A DNA stretch of 64,000 bases from Gammaproteobacteria bacterium (GCA_023228645.1 JALOAT010000012.1:23322-87321); one strand, 5' to 3'; shown: positions 46,593-55,578, counted from the stretch's first letter. Numbers and translations: made by a program. The notes: generated by a model from the letters alone, not told the origin.

Positions 46593-47099
46593 ATGGGAAT
46601 AACAACCAAAGTTAAGCTGAAAAAAGACGATAGGGTGTGGAAGCAGATGGCTAAAAACCTATCTAAAGGTGGAGACAAGATTTCAAACATTGGTTGGGTG
46701 GAGCCGACAATGCATCCTTCTGGCGTCCCTGTAGCGCAAATCGCAAAGTGGAACGAAGAAGGACATATAAACGGAATGGGTAGTGCTATTCCCGGTTCTT
46801 ACACACCCCCAAGACCTTATATGCGCTTAGGATTTCTTCCTAGAGCAAAGTTGTTACTCCCTTCTTTTACATCTCTGGCTCATCAAGTGGCAATGGGAAG
46901 TAGAACTTGGACAGATGTAAATAATCAAGTGGGCGTTACTTTAAAAAACGAACTTCAAGAAATTATAGAAGCGTGGAGTAGCCCTGCCAACAGCCCCGTA
47001 ACCGTGAGATTAAAAGGTAAAAATGACCCTCTCATTGATACTGGATTTATGTTAGATACTGTTCAAAACAAAGTAACTAGAAGAGGAGCACAACAATAA
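46593..47099 (+). CDS. Neck/tail-completion protein (168 aa)
   Basis: ISNIGWVEP, ARLPSGVPVAQIA-like segment (HPSGVPVAQIAKWNEEG), PPRPYMRLGF and the C-terminal PLIDTGFMLDTVQNK match the HK97 gp10/virion morphogenesis type of neck protein. Stop overlaps next ATG. Confidence 0.65.
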   Translation: MGITTKVKLKKDDRVWKQMAKNLSKGGDKISNIGWVEPTMHPSGVPVAQIAKWNEEGHINGMGSAIPGSYTPPRPYMRLGFLPRAKLLLPSFTSLAHQVAMGSRTWTDVNNQVGVTLKNELQEIIEAWSSPANSPVTVRLKGKNDPLIDTGFMLDTVQNKVTRRGAQQ

Positions 47100-47632
47100 T
47101 GAAGTCCTTCTCTGGTGGCTATTATGAGCCTTTACAAGACACTTTATATGATGGCATGAGGGCTATTTTAGATAGCCTGAATTACAACACTGTAGATGTT
47201 GTTTTTTCCAAAACAAATAGCATAGAATCTCTTAACACTTACTGCGTATTAGATATTTTACAAATAAAACAAGAAGGTAAGAGAGATGAGGGCAGCTTTA
47301 TTGTTCCCGAAGGGGAGTGGCTAGAATTCAATACGCATTACAACATTTATCTGCAAGTTTCTGTTTTCGGAGATAAAGCAGGGGAAGTTGCTACCGCTCT
47401 GCATCATCATTTTAACAATAGAAGATGTTTTGAAGAGTTAGCTAAAAGGAATCTAGGTTTGTTAAAGAAAACAGACCTAAGAAGAAACCCACAATTACGA
47501 GAAACGAAGTGGGTAGATAGTTTTAACTTTGACACTAACCTTACATTTTCTATCTTCACAAAACAATCTTTTGATTGGGTCGAATACATTACTGTTAATG
47601 GTGAAGTATTCAAAGTACCTTACAAGGAGTAG
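47099..47632 (+). CDS. Tail terminator / neck protein (177 aa)
   Basis: CVLDILQIKQEGKRDEGSFI, YNIYLQVSVFGDKAGEVA and KRNLGLLKKTDLRRNPQL fit phage neck-terminator proteins placed just before the sheath. It would cap the tail tube and join it to the head. Confidence 0.65.
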   Translation: MKSFSGGYYEPLQDTLYDGMRAILDSLNYNTVDVVFSKTNSIESLNTYCVLDILQIKQEGKRDEGSFIVPEGEWLEFNTHYNIYLQVSVFGDKAGEVATALHHHFNNRRCFEELAKRNLGLLKKTDLRRNPQLRETKWVDSFNFDTNLTFSIFTKQSFDWVEYITVNGEVFKVPYKE

Positions 47633-47666
47633 GGTAGTAATTTCTTTTTAAAAATAAGGAAAACAA

Positions 47667-48713
47667 ATGGCACAAATTGATTCAATTGTACAAGTACAAA
47701 TCACACGCCAAACTGCACAAGTGGATATTACGTCCTTTGATATTCCTCTACTCCTTGTAGAGATGGATGACAGTATTACAGCATTTGCTAGTGACCGTGT
47801 AAAAACTTATACATCTTTAGAAGCTCTAGAAGCTGATCTTGGTAGCTCACATACAGGCTATGTAATGGCGACTAAACTGCTTGGTGGAGATGTTAAGCCC
47901 AACCAATTCAAGGTAGGCAAAGTAAACCGTCAAACTGGCGATGAGGAATCTTATGTAGAAGCCTTAAACGAAGCTATCGACGCTGATGATACTTGGTATG
48001 CAGTAATTACCGAATCTCACCTAGACGATGATATTTTTGCAGTGGCAGGTGTAATTCAAGCTATGCGCAAATTGTACTTCACTTCAACATCTTCACAATT
48101 AGCTTACACTTCTGCACAAACTGTTGTTTACACTTCAACTGTACAGTATGACCTCAACGGTGCAGTTAATGGCGATACAGTTCAATTGACTATTGCAGGC
48201 GAAACTTACACATCTACATTTGATGGTGCCGATTGGGGCAACTTTATTGGGACTCCAACGCAAACCTTTGCAGGAGCTTTTGCTCTAAATGACGCAACTG
48301 GCCTACTGACGATCACCAATAATTTTGTAGATTTTGTTGTAACCGAAGCTGCGCAAGATGTTAATGGTGTTGTAGCTGTGGTGGATACTGAAGCAACAGA
48401 CCCTATCGGTATGGATATTGGACAACGTTTGAAGCTTCGCAATATGACTCGCACTATTGTTATGTTCTCAAACACAGCAGACGCAGATTTCCCTGAAGCT
48501 GCTTGGGTGGGTGGAAATCTTCCATATACTCCGGGCAACATCACTTGGGAATACAAGTCTCTCCCTGGTGTTACTGTTTCTAGACTCACTGATACGCAAA
48601 TCTTTATTCTGGAAAACAGAGGCTACAACTATTACATCCCTGTTAAGGGTGTGAACATTACCCGCAGAGGTAAGGTAGCTGAAGGTGAGTGTAGATACCA
48701 TGCAGATTGTTGA
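47667..48713 (+). CDS. Tail sheath protein (DUF3383 family), N-terminal part; frame disrupted near 48690
   Basis: The 348-aa reading frame covers the DUF3383-type sheath: N-terminal ITSFDIPLLLVEMDD, a central insertion, and LPGVTVSRLTDTQIFILENR with RRGKVAEGE near the end. It then stops after CRYHADC, whereas the expected continuation (VDTMQIVDWLYARLQEQIFF) is in another frame, 48685-48999. A two-base change near 48687 would restore one protein of about 440 aa. Confidence 0.8.
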   Translation: MAQIDSIVQVQITRQTAQVDITSFDIPLLLVEMDDSITAFASDRVKTYTSLEALEADLGSSHTGYVMATKLLGGDVKPNQFKVGKVNRQTGDEESYVEALNEAIDADDTWYAVITESHLDDDIFAVAGVIQAMRKLYFTSTSSQLAYTSAQTVVYTSTVQYDLNGAVNGDTVQLTIAGETYTSTFDGADWGNFIGTPTQTFAGAFALNDATGLLTITNNFVDFVVTEAAQDVNGVVAVVDTEATDPIGMDIGQRLKLRNMTRTIVMFSNTADADFPEAAWVGGNLPYTPGNITWEYKSLPGVTVSRLTDTQIFILENRGYNYYIPVKGVNITRRGKVAEGECRYHADC

Positions 48714-48999
48714 TTGGCTATATGCCCGTTTACAAGAACAAATTTTCTTCCGTCTTGTCAATACCCTAAAGATTCCGTTTACGGACGCAGGAGCAACAAT
48801 GATCGAGAATGAAATCCGTTCTGTCTTGACGCAAGCTCAAGGTAATAACGCAATCGACACTTACACTGTTACCTCTCCACGTGTACTAGCAATTCCTGAA
48901 ATGCAACGCGCTCAAAGAGTAATGGGCGATTTCAAGTTTGTAGCTCGTTTAGCAGGTGCAGTTTCTATTGTCAGAATCGAGGGCATTGTACATTACTAA
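48685..48999 (+). CDS. Tail sheath protein (DUF3383 family), C-terminal part in a shifted frame
   Basis: VDTMQIVDWLYARLQEQIFF, KIPFTDAGATMIENEIRSVL and ARLAGAVSIVRIEGIVHY are the C-terminal sheath domain. ATG at 48700 has GAAGGTGAG ten bases upstream, so it could be translated on its own; a GTG at 48685 is an alternative. It is either the second half of a frameshifted or wrongly read gene, or a real two-part sheath. Confidence 0.75.
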   Translation: MSVDTMQIVDWLYARLQEQIFFRLVNTLKIPFTDAGATMIENEIRSVLTQAQGNNAIDTYTVTSPRVLAIPEMQRAQRVMGDFKFVARLAGAVSIVRIEGIVHY

Positions 49000-49045
49000 T
49001 GTAGTGTACAAGCCTTTCAAGAATAATTTAACAAGGAATAGATAA

Positions 49046-49597
49046 ATGGAAGCATCTCACATTCTTGGAAGCTACAGCCCTGAGTCTGTGCTTGTTGTTC
49101 TATCTAACAACAAATTCACACACACTGTTTCGGGGTTTGTAGACGGAACTTTTATTAACATCACCAGAATCATTCCCCACGCTACTTTGTACACTGGAGC
49201 AGATGCTTCAAACGTTCGTGTAGTGCGGGCCGTGAAAAACTGTGACGTTACTTTGACGCTACACCAGTCTAGCGAAACTAACGATGTTCTTTCCCAACTC
49301 TTGATTCTAGACGAAGCAAGTCGTTCAGGCGAAGACATCTTCTCAATCACGATTAAAGACCTTTCAGGTCGCACTGTTGCCTCTAGTGGTGGCGTGTTTA
49401 TCGGTACATCTCCTGATATTGGGTTTGGTACTGAAGTGAGTGAAAGACCTTGGATTCTGCATGCAATTAATATGCAAATCTTTGAAGGTGGTAACGGGAA
49501 GTTTACTACTCCTACTTGGGACACCGTAAACGAACTAGGTTTTACACCTAACGAAGTATGGAATCCAGCTAACGCAGGATTTACTCCTGTTCCGTAA
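49046..49597 (+). CDS. Tail tube-like protein 1 (DUF3277-like)
   Basis: ILGSYSPESVLVVL, VSGFVDGTFINITRI and SSETNDVLSQLLILDEASRS with ITIKDLSGRTV match the DUF3277 tail-tube pattern, which has the order YSP-x-x-V, GF-x-DG, sN-x-x-LS, D, IKD-x-x-G. 183 aa; first of three tandem paralogues, with a longer C-terminus. Position after the sheath fits the main tube subunit. Confidence 0.7.
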   Translation: MEASHILGSYSPESVLVVLSNNKFTHTVSGFVDGTFINITRIIPHATLYTGADASNVRVVRAVKNCDVTLTLHQSSETNDVLSQLLILDEASRSGEDIFSITIKDLSGRTVASSGGVFIGTSPDIGFGTEVSERPWILHAINMQIFEGGNGKFTTPTWDTVNELGFTPNEVWNPANAGFTPVP

Positions 49598-49604
49598 TAA
49601 GGGG

Positions 49605-49633
49605 GAAGGGGAGTAATCCCCTTCTTTCTTTTC
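49605..49633 (+). terminator. Rho-independent terminator
   Basis: GAAGGGG/CCCCTTC stem, six-base loop, then TTTCTTTTC. Confidence 0.85.
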
Positions 49634-49639
49634 TTTGGA

Positions 49640-49669
49640 GTGTATATGGCTATGTTAGGACTGTTTTAA
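49640..49669 (+). pseudogene. Orphan 5' end of the tube-like gene, separated by the homing endonuclease
   Basis: A ribosome-binding site and the start MAMLG-L-F-stop occur here, closely similar in DNA to the start of the intact gene at 50367 (MAILG). The next 12 codons of the original gene are missing and the HNH gene follows on the other strand. It looks like the scar of an insertion that duplicated or rebuilt the gene start. Confidence 0.5.
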
Positions 49670-50296
49670 ACCATAATACAAGTTCGTGGATTGGAGTTTG
49701 AAAACTTCTTCCTTGAGACGTATAACAATATCTTGACAAACTTGATTTTTGTACTCGGCTATTACCGAGTTAATCTGAGAAATTTTACTTTCTTTCCAGA
49801 CTTGATGAGCTTCAATTTCAGTTTCATACAAACCTAGATATTGTCGTTTCTTTCCTAAACTTATCTCGGAAGCGTATTTTCCAGAAGCTTTATGAAAAGA
49901 AACTCCGATAGGTAAATCTTCTCTCTGAATACCGTTAGTATTGAATAGACAGTTTATGTCATAAGGTACAAAACGACAAGTTTCGGGACTATAAGCTTTC
50001 AAAGAAGGAAAAATAATATCCTTGTCTAAAGACCAGAATCGACCATTAGTTTCAACAGACATATAGCCTTTCTGTTGCTGACACCATTCAGCAAATTCTT
50101 GAAAACATGCAAACAAGTTTTGTGTGCCAATATACGAAGGATGTTTCTCTTGAAACTTTCCGTTAGGATTAGCTCTATACACGATAGACTGCCAAAGTTT
50201 TCCGGCACGAGTAGAGTATTTAACTTTGTCGATTATTAAGGAGTTTATCCATTTGCGGTCTAAACTCATTAAATCATGTTTAATATATACATCCAT
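49655..50296 (-). CDS. HNH/AP2-type homing endonuclease, opposite strand within the tail cluster
   Basis: The 213-aa product has SLDKDIIFPS...YSPETCRFVPYDIN, the phage HNH homing layout, and a C-terminal AP2-like unit (GVSFHKASGKYASEISLGKK, then YLGLYETEIEAHQVW). ATG at 50296 follows AAGGAGTC. It is the only minus-strand gene in 26 kb of structural genes, and an upstream duplicate of the neighbouring gene start supports recent insertion. Confidence 0.85.
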   Translation of the reverse strand: MDVYIKHDLMSLDRKWINSLIIDKVKYSTRAGKLWQSIVYRANPNGKFQEKHPSYIGTQNLFACFQEFAEWCQQQKGYMSVETNGRFWSLDKDIIFPSLKAYSPETCRFVPYDINCLFNTNGIQREDLPIGVSFHKASGKYASEISLGKKRQYLGLYETEIEAHQVWKESKISQINSVIAEYKNQVCQDIVIRLKEEVFKLQSTNLYYGLKQS

Positions 50297-50366
50297 TTTT
50301 AGACTCCTTAAAATTTCAATATACAACAAAATGAAAATGAAGTCAAGAAAGGGAAGAGGAGAATAG

Positions 50367-50861
50367 ATGGCTATTTTAGGCACATACAGCCCCGAAGACG
50401 TTACGGTCTTGTTTGGAGGGGTTCATCAATTAAGTGGATTTATTGACGGAACATTTATTAGTATTTCTAAAGATGAACCTTCTTTCTCGACACGAGTTTC
50501 CGCTGATGGTGCTCCTACTAGGACGTTTTCTAGTAATCCCCTTTACACTGTGCAGCTAGTATTGCATAGCGGTTCTGAAAGCAATCAAGTGCTTTCTTAC
50601 GCGCTGACAGTAGATGAAATAACAAAGATGGGAAAATTCCCATTGATTATAAAAGACCAACTTGGGAGCAGTTTGTTCTTCTCTTTAACAAGTTGGATTG
50701 AATCTAAACCGGATAGTGACTTCTCTGTCAGTATTGAAGAGAGGGAATGGACTATCAAATGTTCTCAAGTGACCTTCAACGTAGGTGGAAATGATAGCCC
50801 TTCTTCTTTAGGAGAAGACGTTCTAAGAACGGGTTTGGGCCTTGCAGGTACATTCTTGTAA
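50367..50861 (+). CDS. Tail tube-like protein 2 (DUF3277-like)
   Basis: ILGTYSPEDVTVLFGGVHQL, SGFIDGTFISISKDEPSF and SGSESNQVLSYALTVDEIT match the first paralogue. 164 aa. GAGGAGAATAG precedes the ATG. Three such genes in tandem suggest tube, tail-tip or initiator variants. Confidence 0.7.
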   Translation: MAILGTYSPEDVTVLFGGVHQLSGFIDGTFISISKDEPSFSTRVSADGAPTRTFSSNPLYTVQLVLHSGSESNQVLSYALTVDEITKMGKFPLIIKDQLGSSLFFSLTSWIESKPDSDFSVSIEEREWTIKCSQVTFNVGGNDSPSSLGEDVLRTGLGLAGTFL

Positions 50862-50870
50862 GGAGGAAAC

Positions 50871-51332
50871 ATGAGTCAAGACGTAAGAGAATATTCTCCT
50901 TCCGAAGTTGTTATGACTTTTGGAGGAGCAATAGTAGAAGGATGGGAAAGACTGTCTATAAGAAGAATGCACCCTAGTTTCCGAATCGTAGAAGGTATAC
51001 GAGGAAAAAATACAAGAGTTCGTATAGGAAATTCAGCAGCAGAAATTGACATCACTCTTTCTCAGACAAGCCCAACAAACCTTATCTTTTCACAGATTGT
51101 GACGCTAGATGAAGCTTATGGAACGGGAAGAATAGAAATCACCCTGAAAGATGTTCTCACAGGAGAAGTCTTTCAATCAACAGAAGCCTTTTTGGAAAGA
51201 CCAGCAGATAAAGAATTTGAAGCTGAGTCGTCAGAAAGAGTTTGGAAAATGTACTGTCTTTCTTCAGATATGACGATGGGTAGTGGAGGAAATTGGGGAA
51301 GTCTTGTAGACAGGATTACCTCACTGTTTTAA
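50871..51332 (+). CDS. Tail tube-like protein 3 (DUF3277-like, divergent)
   Basis: YSPSEVVMTFGGAIVEGWER, SQTSPTNLIFSQIVTLDEAY and ITLKDVLTGEVF keep the order of the other two. 153 aa, basic in the middle. The most divergent copy; may cap or initiate the tube. Confidence 0.65.
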   Translation: MSQDVREYSPSEVVMTFGGAIVEGWERLSIRRMHPSFRIVEGIRGKNTRVRIGNSAAEIDITLSQTSPTNLIFSQIVTLDEAYGTGRIEITLKDVLTGEVFQSTEAFLERPADKEFEAESSERVWKMYCLSSDMTMGSGGNWGSLVDRITSLF

Positions 51333-51358
51333 AAATAATGTAATAGGAGAGTCACATT

Positions 51359-51685
51359 ATGAATTCTAAAGATCAAATTGAACACGTAGTTGGTGAAAAT
51401 CGTTATCTTATTAACGCTTTGGATGCCTCTTTTGGCTTAGAAGCTATGAATAAGCTGGCTGACTTCGCTACGGCAGGTACAAACCCTTCAGCCGCATTTA
51501 TTAAAGGCGTGGTGTTGGCAAGTGTAACGTACAACAACAAAGCTGTTAACGAGAAGTGGTTTGATAAACATTTCTCTCGGAACTATAAAGAGTTGAATGA
51601 ACTTTTTGCAAAGATTCTAGAGTTTAACTTCGGAGAAGTGGGGGCTGATGGCGTCCCAAACGGGCAAAGCGATACTTCAGAGTAA
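51359..51685 (+). CDS. Tail assembly chaperone, short form (G-like)
   Basis: Located between tube and tape measure, the standard place. 108 aa, helical. A -1 frameshift signal near its end extends it to 51957. Confidence 0.75.
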   Translation: MNSKDQIEHVVGENRYLINALDASFGLEAMNKLADFATAGTNPSAAFIKGVVLASVTYNNKAVNEKWFDKHFSRNYKELNELFAKILEFNFGEVGADGVPNGQSDTSE

Positions 51686-51957
51686 AAGAAGCTGAGGTAT
51701 CGCCAGAAGGCGCTCCTGTCGCTCATACCCCTGAATATCGAAAGATGCTGCAACAGTTTTCAGGGGATTGGAGAGTGATGAGAGTGGTAATGGCTTCTTC
51801 TTCTCCTATTGATACGCTTCATAGTTTTCGTACAGGCAAGTATTCGATTAAAACGTTTCTAGATATGTTAGAAATGATTGACGCCCAAATGACCATAAGA
51901 GAAGATGAGGCTCACAGAATGAAACAACAAGAAAAGCGAAATGGTAGGAGGAAATAA
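51359..51957 (+). CDS. Tail assembly chaperone, frameshifted long form (GT-like)
   Basis: Translation would slip -1 at the heptamer CCCAAAC (51655-51661), correctly phased as C-CCA-AAC, and continue in the frame open from 51649 to 51957, with an RQRAKRYF-type joint and an MLQQFSGDWRVMRVV domain. A perfect GCGATAC/GTATCGC stem at 51669-51703, seven bases downstream, encloses the zero-frame stop. Lambda-like G/GT chaperones keep this arrangement to load the tape measure. Confidence 0.8.
51655..51661 (+). promoter_or_regulatory. -1 ribosomal frameshift site
   Basis: Slippery CCCAAAC with a seven-base spacer and a downstream hairpin (51669-51703). The zero-frame stop is at 51683-51685, in the loop. 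Confidence 0.8.
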
Positions 51958-54447
51958 ATGACAGCTATTGCTTCCTATTATGCTCAGGTGGGTGTGGGGA
52001 TTGATAGAAATTCCCTCACTCAAGTTCAGACCTATTTAGACACTATCCAGAAGAAGATGGAAGCTTTCCAGAAGAAAGCTGTTGTTTCCAAAGATATCTC
52101 TCTTCGTATTAACAATTTTTCTGTTAATTCAAAAAATTTAAGGGCCGCGATAAACAACGCCGTTGGTGGTGCAAACATTCGTTTGAACAACGTTACGGTG
52201 GGTGCAGTAAAAGTTAATCGGGCCGAAATGAGGCGGTCAATTAGTTCTGCGTTCGGGTCGGCTAATGCCGCACAACTTGCAGGAGCTTCATTCACTTTAC
52301 GAGGAGTGCAGGTACGAGATTTTCAAGTTTCTCGCTCTTCTCTCCTTCGTGCCATGAACGCAGCTTTACGGGCTACAAGTAATAGCCCTGCTTCTAGTAT
52401 TCGTTTGTCAAATTTTTCTGTTTCTAAAAGAGCCTTAGTTGCCGCAATCAATAATGCTCTTAATGTAAGTGGCCGAACGACAAGAATTAGAGTAGGAGCA
52501 TTGTTTTCTCAAGCTTCCTTGACGGAAATGAGAAATCAAATTAGACAATCCATCAATCAGCTTGTTGTATCTCCAACTATTAATCCTCGTATTAACCCCA
52601 CTGTAAGACAGACACGAAGAACGCAAGGCGGGGCAGCGGGTGGAGATAGAGTCACCACTAGAAATCCTAGAAATCAAAATCCTTGGCACAACCCTATGAT
52701 GATAGGTGGCGGTGCGGGGGCTTTTCTTAGATATGGAATGTACTCCCTGCCATTTGTAGCCGGTGCCTACGGGTTAAATGCCCTGACCAACCGTTCTACG
52801 GAATTGGAAGGTCAAGCTATCATGATGAGGGCAGCTATCCAAGATAGGGAAGAAGCTGCAAGACAAGAACAATATATAAACCAGTTGGGTGATAGATTAG
52901 GTATTCGTACAGCATCACTCACCCCGTTCTATGCCCAAATGTATGCAGGTGCGAGAGGTACTAGCTTAGAACCCGCATTACCGCAAGGTTTCAGTGACTT
53001 TATGGATTATGCTTCTGTTATGGGGCTGAATGAAGAGCAGCTTAAAGGTTCTATTCGGGCAATTTCCCAAATGGTTTCTAAAGGAAGAATCCAATCAGAA
53101 GAGCTTCGACAACAATTAGCTGAACAAGGCATGCCTGAAGCCATCACTATTATGGCCGAAGTTGCAGCAGGTGGGGATAGAGCCAAGCTAGATAAAATGA
53201 TGGAAATGGGAGAACTTGATGCTATTAAGTATCTTCCAATGTTCTTTGAAGCCTTAGGTAAAAGAGCACAGCCATTCATTGAAGATTTCTACCAGACAGT
53301 TGAATATCATAGAAGAAAAGCTGCAAAAAAGAATGAAGATTGGTTGAAGAGATTTATGGCAGCGGGGGCTACAGAAGGCTTAACTTCTATATTTGATGCT
53401 TTTACACAATCTGTAGAAGCTTCTATCCCAATGGCAGACTTACTAGGTGACGCTTTTAGACGCGCTGGACATCTAGTGGCGGCGGCGTTGCTAGTCCCAA
53501 AAGAAACTCTGGAATGGTTAACGGGCAAAGCACATGAAAATAACTTCATGAATGCTTTGTTTGGGGATGTTAACGCCACAGACATTCCTTTAATCATATA
53601 CGAAATTCAAAAGACCATTGACAGGTTGAAAGAAAGTGTTGACCAAGCAGGTTTTTCTTTCAAGCTTATCAGCCTAGAATCAACCAAAAAAGAGTTTGAA
53701 GCCTTAGGAAAAGTTATGCTTCAAGTTTTGTATTACATGCAAGACTACGGGGCAGTGTACGCTAATTTGGCTACAGGCAATTTAAAGGGAGCTTATGCTT
53801 CTCAATTAATAGGTGTTGACCGTCAAGAAGCAAGGAAACAAGCGGGCGAAGCCGCACAAAGAGAAGGCTTGTCTTTAGTCGAACAAAGACTTTTAGAAGA
53901 CGATATTTTTGGTCAACTGCAATCTGCAAGAGGCGACTACTTTAACCTACCTATGTCAGACCTCATGACTATGGTTACAAAGGCAACCGTAGATAATTTT
54001 GCAGGTAGGTCAAATAGAAGCCGCATTGTTCAAGACATAGTGGACAACCCTCCTGGCTCTTCCTTCGATGTTCCGAAAGATAGGGTAACTAGCGGCGCTG
54101 TTTCTTCCATCTTATCTAGCGATATTCTCTCTCAATCTGATCTAGGTGTTGGACAAATGCCGTCTCCTGACGAAGCAGCTTCAGGGGTAACTAGCGGTCT
54201 AGTGAAATGGATATTAAACAATCCTTGGTTTAGAGATGGTTGGGGGAATGTACCTGAGAACACTCCAATGGGAGAATCTTCTGCCTCTCAACATCGTTCA
54301 GTAGATATTAACATTAAGGGTACTGTCAGAGTGGAAGGTGAAGTAGAAAATCTCACACCTGATGTTGATCTTAGTGAAGCTATCAAGAGTGTTATCGAGG
54401 AAGAGATTGGACAGACAATCACTCAATATCCACAAGTCCCTAAATAG
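51958..54447 (+). CDS. Tape measure protein (829 aa)
   Basis: The N-terminal 180 residues hold about four repeats of a unit built around L-x-x-F-x-V-x-x-x-x-L-x-x-A-I-N-x-A-L. A hydrophobic segment (GAFLRYGMYSLPFVAGAYGL) lies near 255, and a tape-measure-type globular region (GARGTSLEP, VSKGRIQSEELRQQLAEQG) in the middle. It begins one base after the chaperone stop. Length sets tail length; 829 residues would suit a tail of roughly 120 nm by the usual 1.5 angstrom per residue rule. Confidence 0.85.
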   Translation: MTAIASYYAQVGVGIDRNSLTQVQTYLDTIQKKMEAFQKKAVVSKDISLRINNFSVNSKNLRAAINNAVGGANIRLNNVTVGAVKVNRAEMRRSISSAFGSANAAQLAGASFTLRGVQVRDFQVSRSSLLRAMNAALRATSNSPASSIRLSNFSVSKRALVAAINNALNVSGRTTRIRVGALFSQASLTEMRNQIRQSINQLVVSPTINPRINPTVRQTRRTQGGAAGGDRVTTRNPRNQNPWHNPMMIGGGAGAFLRYGMYSLPFVAGAYGLNALTNRSTELEGQAIMMRAAIQDREEAARQEQYINQLGDRLGIRTASLTPFYAQMYAGARGTSLEPALPQGFSDFMDYASVMGLNEEQLKGSIRAISQMVSKGRIQSEELRQQLAEQGMPEAITIMAEVAAGGDRAKLDKMMEMGELDAIKYLPMFFEALGKRAQPFIEDFYQTVEYHRRKAAKKNEDWLKRFMAAGATEGLTSIFDAFTQSVEASIPMADLLGDAFRRAGHLVAAALLVPKETLEWLTGKAHENNFMNALFGDVNATDIPLIIYEIQKTIDRLKESVDQAGFSFKLISLESTKKEFEALGKVMLQVLYYMQDYGAVYANLATGNLKGAYASQLIGVDRQEARKQAGEAAQREGLSLVEQRLLEDDIFGQLQSARGDYFNLPMSDLMTMVTKATVDNFAGRSNRSRIVQDIVDNPPGSSFDVPKDRVTSGAVSSILSSDILSQSDLGVGQMPSPDEAASGVTSGLVKWILNNPWFRDGWGNVPENTPMGESSASQHRSVDINIKGTVRVEGEVENLTPDVDLSEAIKSVIEEEIGQTITQYPQVPK

Positions 54448-54456
54448 GAGTGCATT

Positions 54457-55242
54457 ATGGCTTTAGCAATTAAATTTGGAGACTTGACAGATACTACTTC
54501 TGTTTCAGGAGCTATCTACTTTGATGCTGTAACGGAATATAAGAAAAACTACAGTGGCAGGGTTACAGATCACCCTATAGAAGCAGGCGCGTCTGTCTCT
54601 GACCACTATATTTCAAATAACCCTAAGATTCAGATTGCAGGGGTTATTTCTAGTGTAGATTTTTCTAACATTCCATCGCAGCTAATACTAGATGGCGACC
54701 CTGTAATTAACAATAACGATCAACCTTCAGCGGTAAGTGTTGGAGGTTTGGGGGGAAAGCTTAGACAGTTTTTACCTGGGGTGGTTACACAATTTCTTCC
54801 TCAGGTAAATCCTTCTGTTTCAGTAGACCAATCAGAAAGAACAGACCATAAAGATACGATTGACCAACTCATGAAAGAACTCATGAATGGTTTGTATTAC
54901 GATACGCAAAAAGGGAAATGGGTGAATAGAATGACCCCCATCACTCTTTTTGATGTATTTGGAGGTTTTCCTTTTCCTGTGATGCAGGATTTAATCGTCG
55001 TTAAGTTTTCTTCAGAAGAGTCTGTAGAAAATGGAGATGCCCTTGTGTTTAATATGGAATTGGAACAAGTGAGGTTTGTATCGTTAGAGAGTGCTGATGC
55101 TCCTAATCCACAAAACAATACTCCGACACAAAGAGCAACTACTCCCACTAAGGAGAAAGGGAATGTACCTTCAACTCCTTCTTCTACGAGTCAATCTCCC
55201 CGCCCTGACGTAATGAGCAATGTAGGCCGTGCAACTAATTAA
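54457..55242 (+). CDS. Dit-like baseplate protein (261 aa)
   Basis: VTDHPIEAGASVSDHYIS and KIQIAGVIS are the start of the distal-tail/baseplate hub family. PITLFDVFGGFPFPVMQDLI and the C-terminal Pro/Ser/Thr-rich tail follow. It links the tube tip to the baseplate hub. Confidence 0.7.
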   Translation: MALAIKFGDLTDTTSVSGAIYFDAVTEYKKNYSGRVTDHPIEAGASVSDHYISNNPKIQIAGVISSVDFSNIPSQLILDGDPVINNNDQPSAVSVGGLGGKLRQFLPGVVTQFLPQVNPSVSVDQSERTDHKDTIDQLMKELMNGLYYDTQKGKWVNRMTPITLFDVFGGFPFPVMQDLIVVKFSSEESVENGDALVFNMELEQVRFVSLESADAPNPQNNTPTQRATTPTKEKGNVPSTPSSTSQSPRPDVMSNVGRATN

Positions 55243-55253
55243 AGGAGAATAGT

Positions 55254-55577
55254 GTGGAAGAAATGTATGTACCTATTCCTCTCTATCCTGACCCTGACTA
55301 TAACTACTTTATTTCTTTGGAAAGAGTGGCTTATAAATTACGGTTCTATTACAACGAGAGGATGCAACAGTGGATTATGGATATTCGCTACGCTAACGGC
55401 GACCCGATTATTTTAGGGGAAGCGGTAGTGCCTGAATATCCAATCTTCTTTGATTATGCAACAGAGTTAGAAGGATTCTTCTGGCTGCATCCTATTGGTA
55501 AGAAACAAAACCATACAGTAGCCAATCCCTATCAATTGTCTGAGTATTATCAGTTATTCTATTTCTACGAGGGATAA
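55254..55577 (+). CDS. Baseplate plug-like protein (107 aa)
   Basis: A GTG start with AAAGGAGA upstream. IPLYPDPDYNYFISLERVAY and YNERMQQWIMDIRYANGDPI fit the small phage baseplate plug family. Position between Dit-like and hub genes agrees. Confidence 0.7.
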   Translation: MEEMYVPIPLYPDPDYNYFISLERVAYKLRFYYNERMQQWIMDIRYANGDPIILGEAVVPEYPIFFDYATELEGFFWLHPIGKKQNHTVANPYQLSEYYQLFYFYEG

Positions 55578-55578
55578 A

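Noticed and set aside
48661..48720. Programmed frameshift in the sheath gene
   Set aside because: No slippery heptamer or stimulatory hairpin at the join; a base-level error or separate translation is more likely, so reported as a disruption rather than as recoding.
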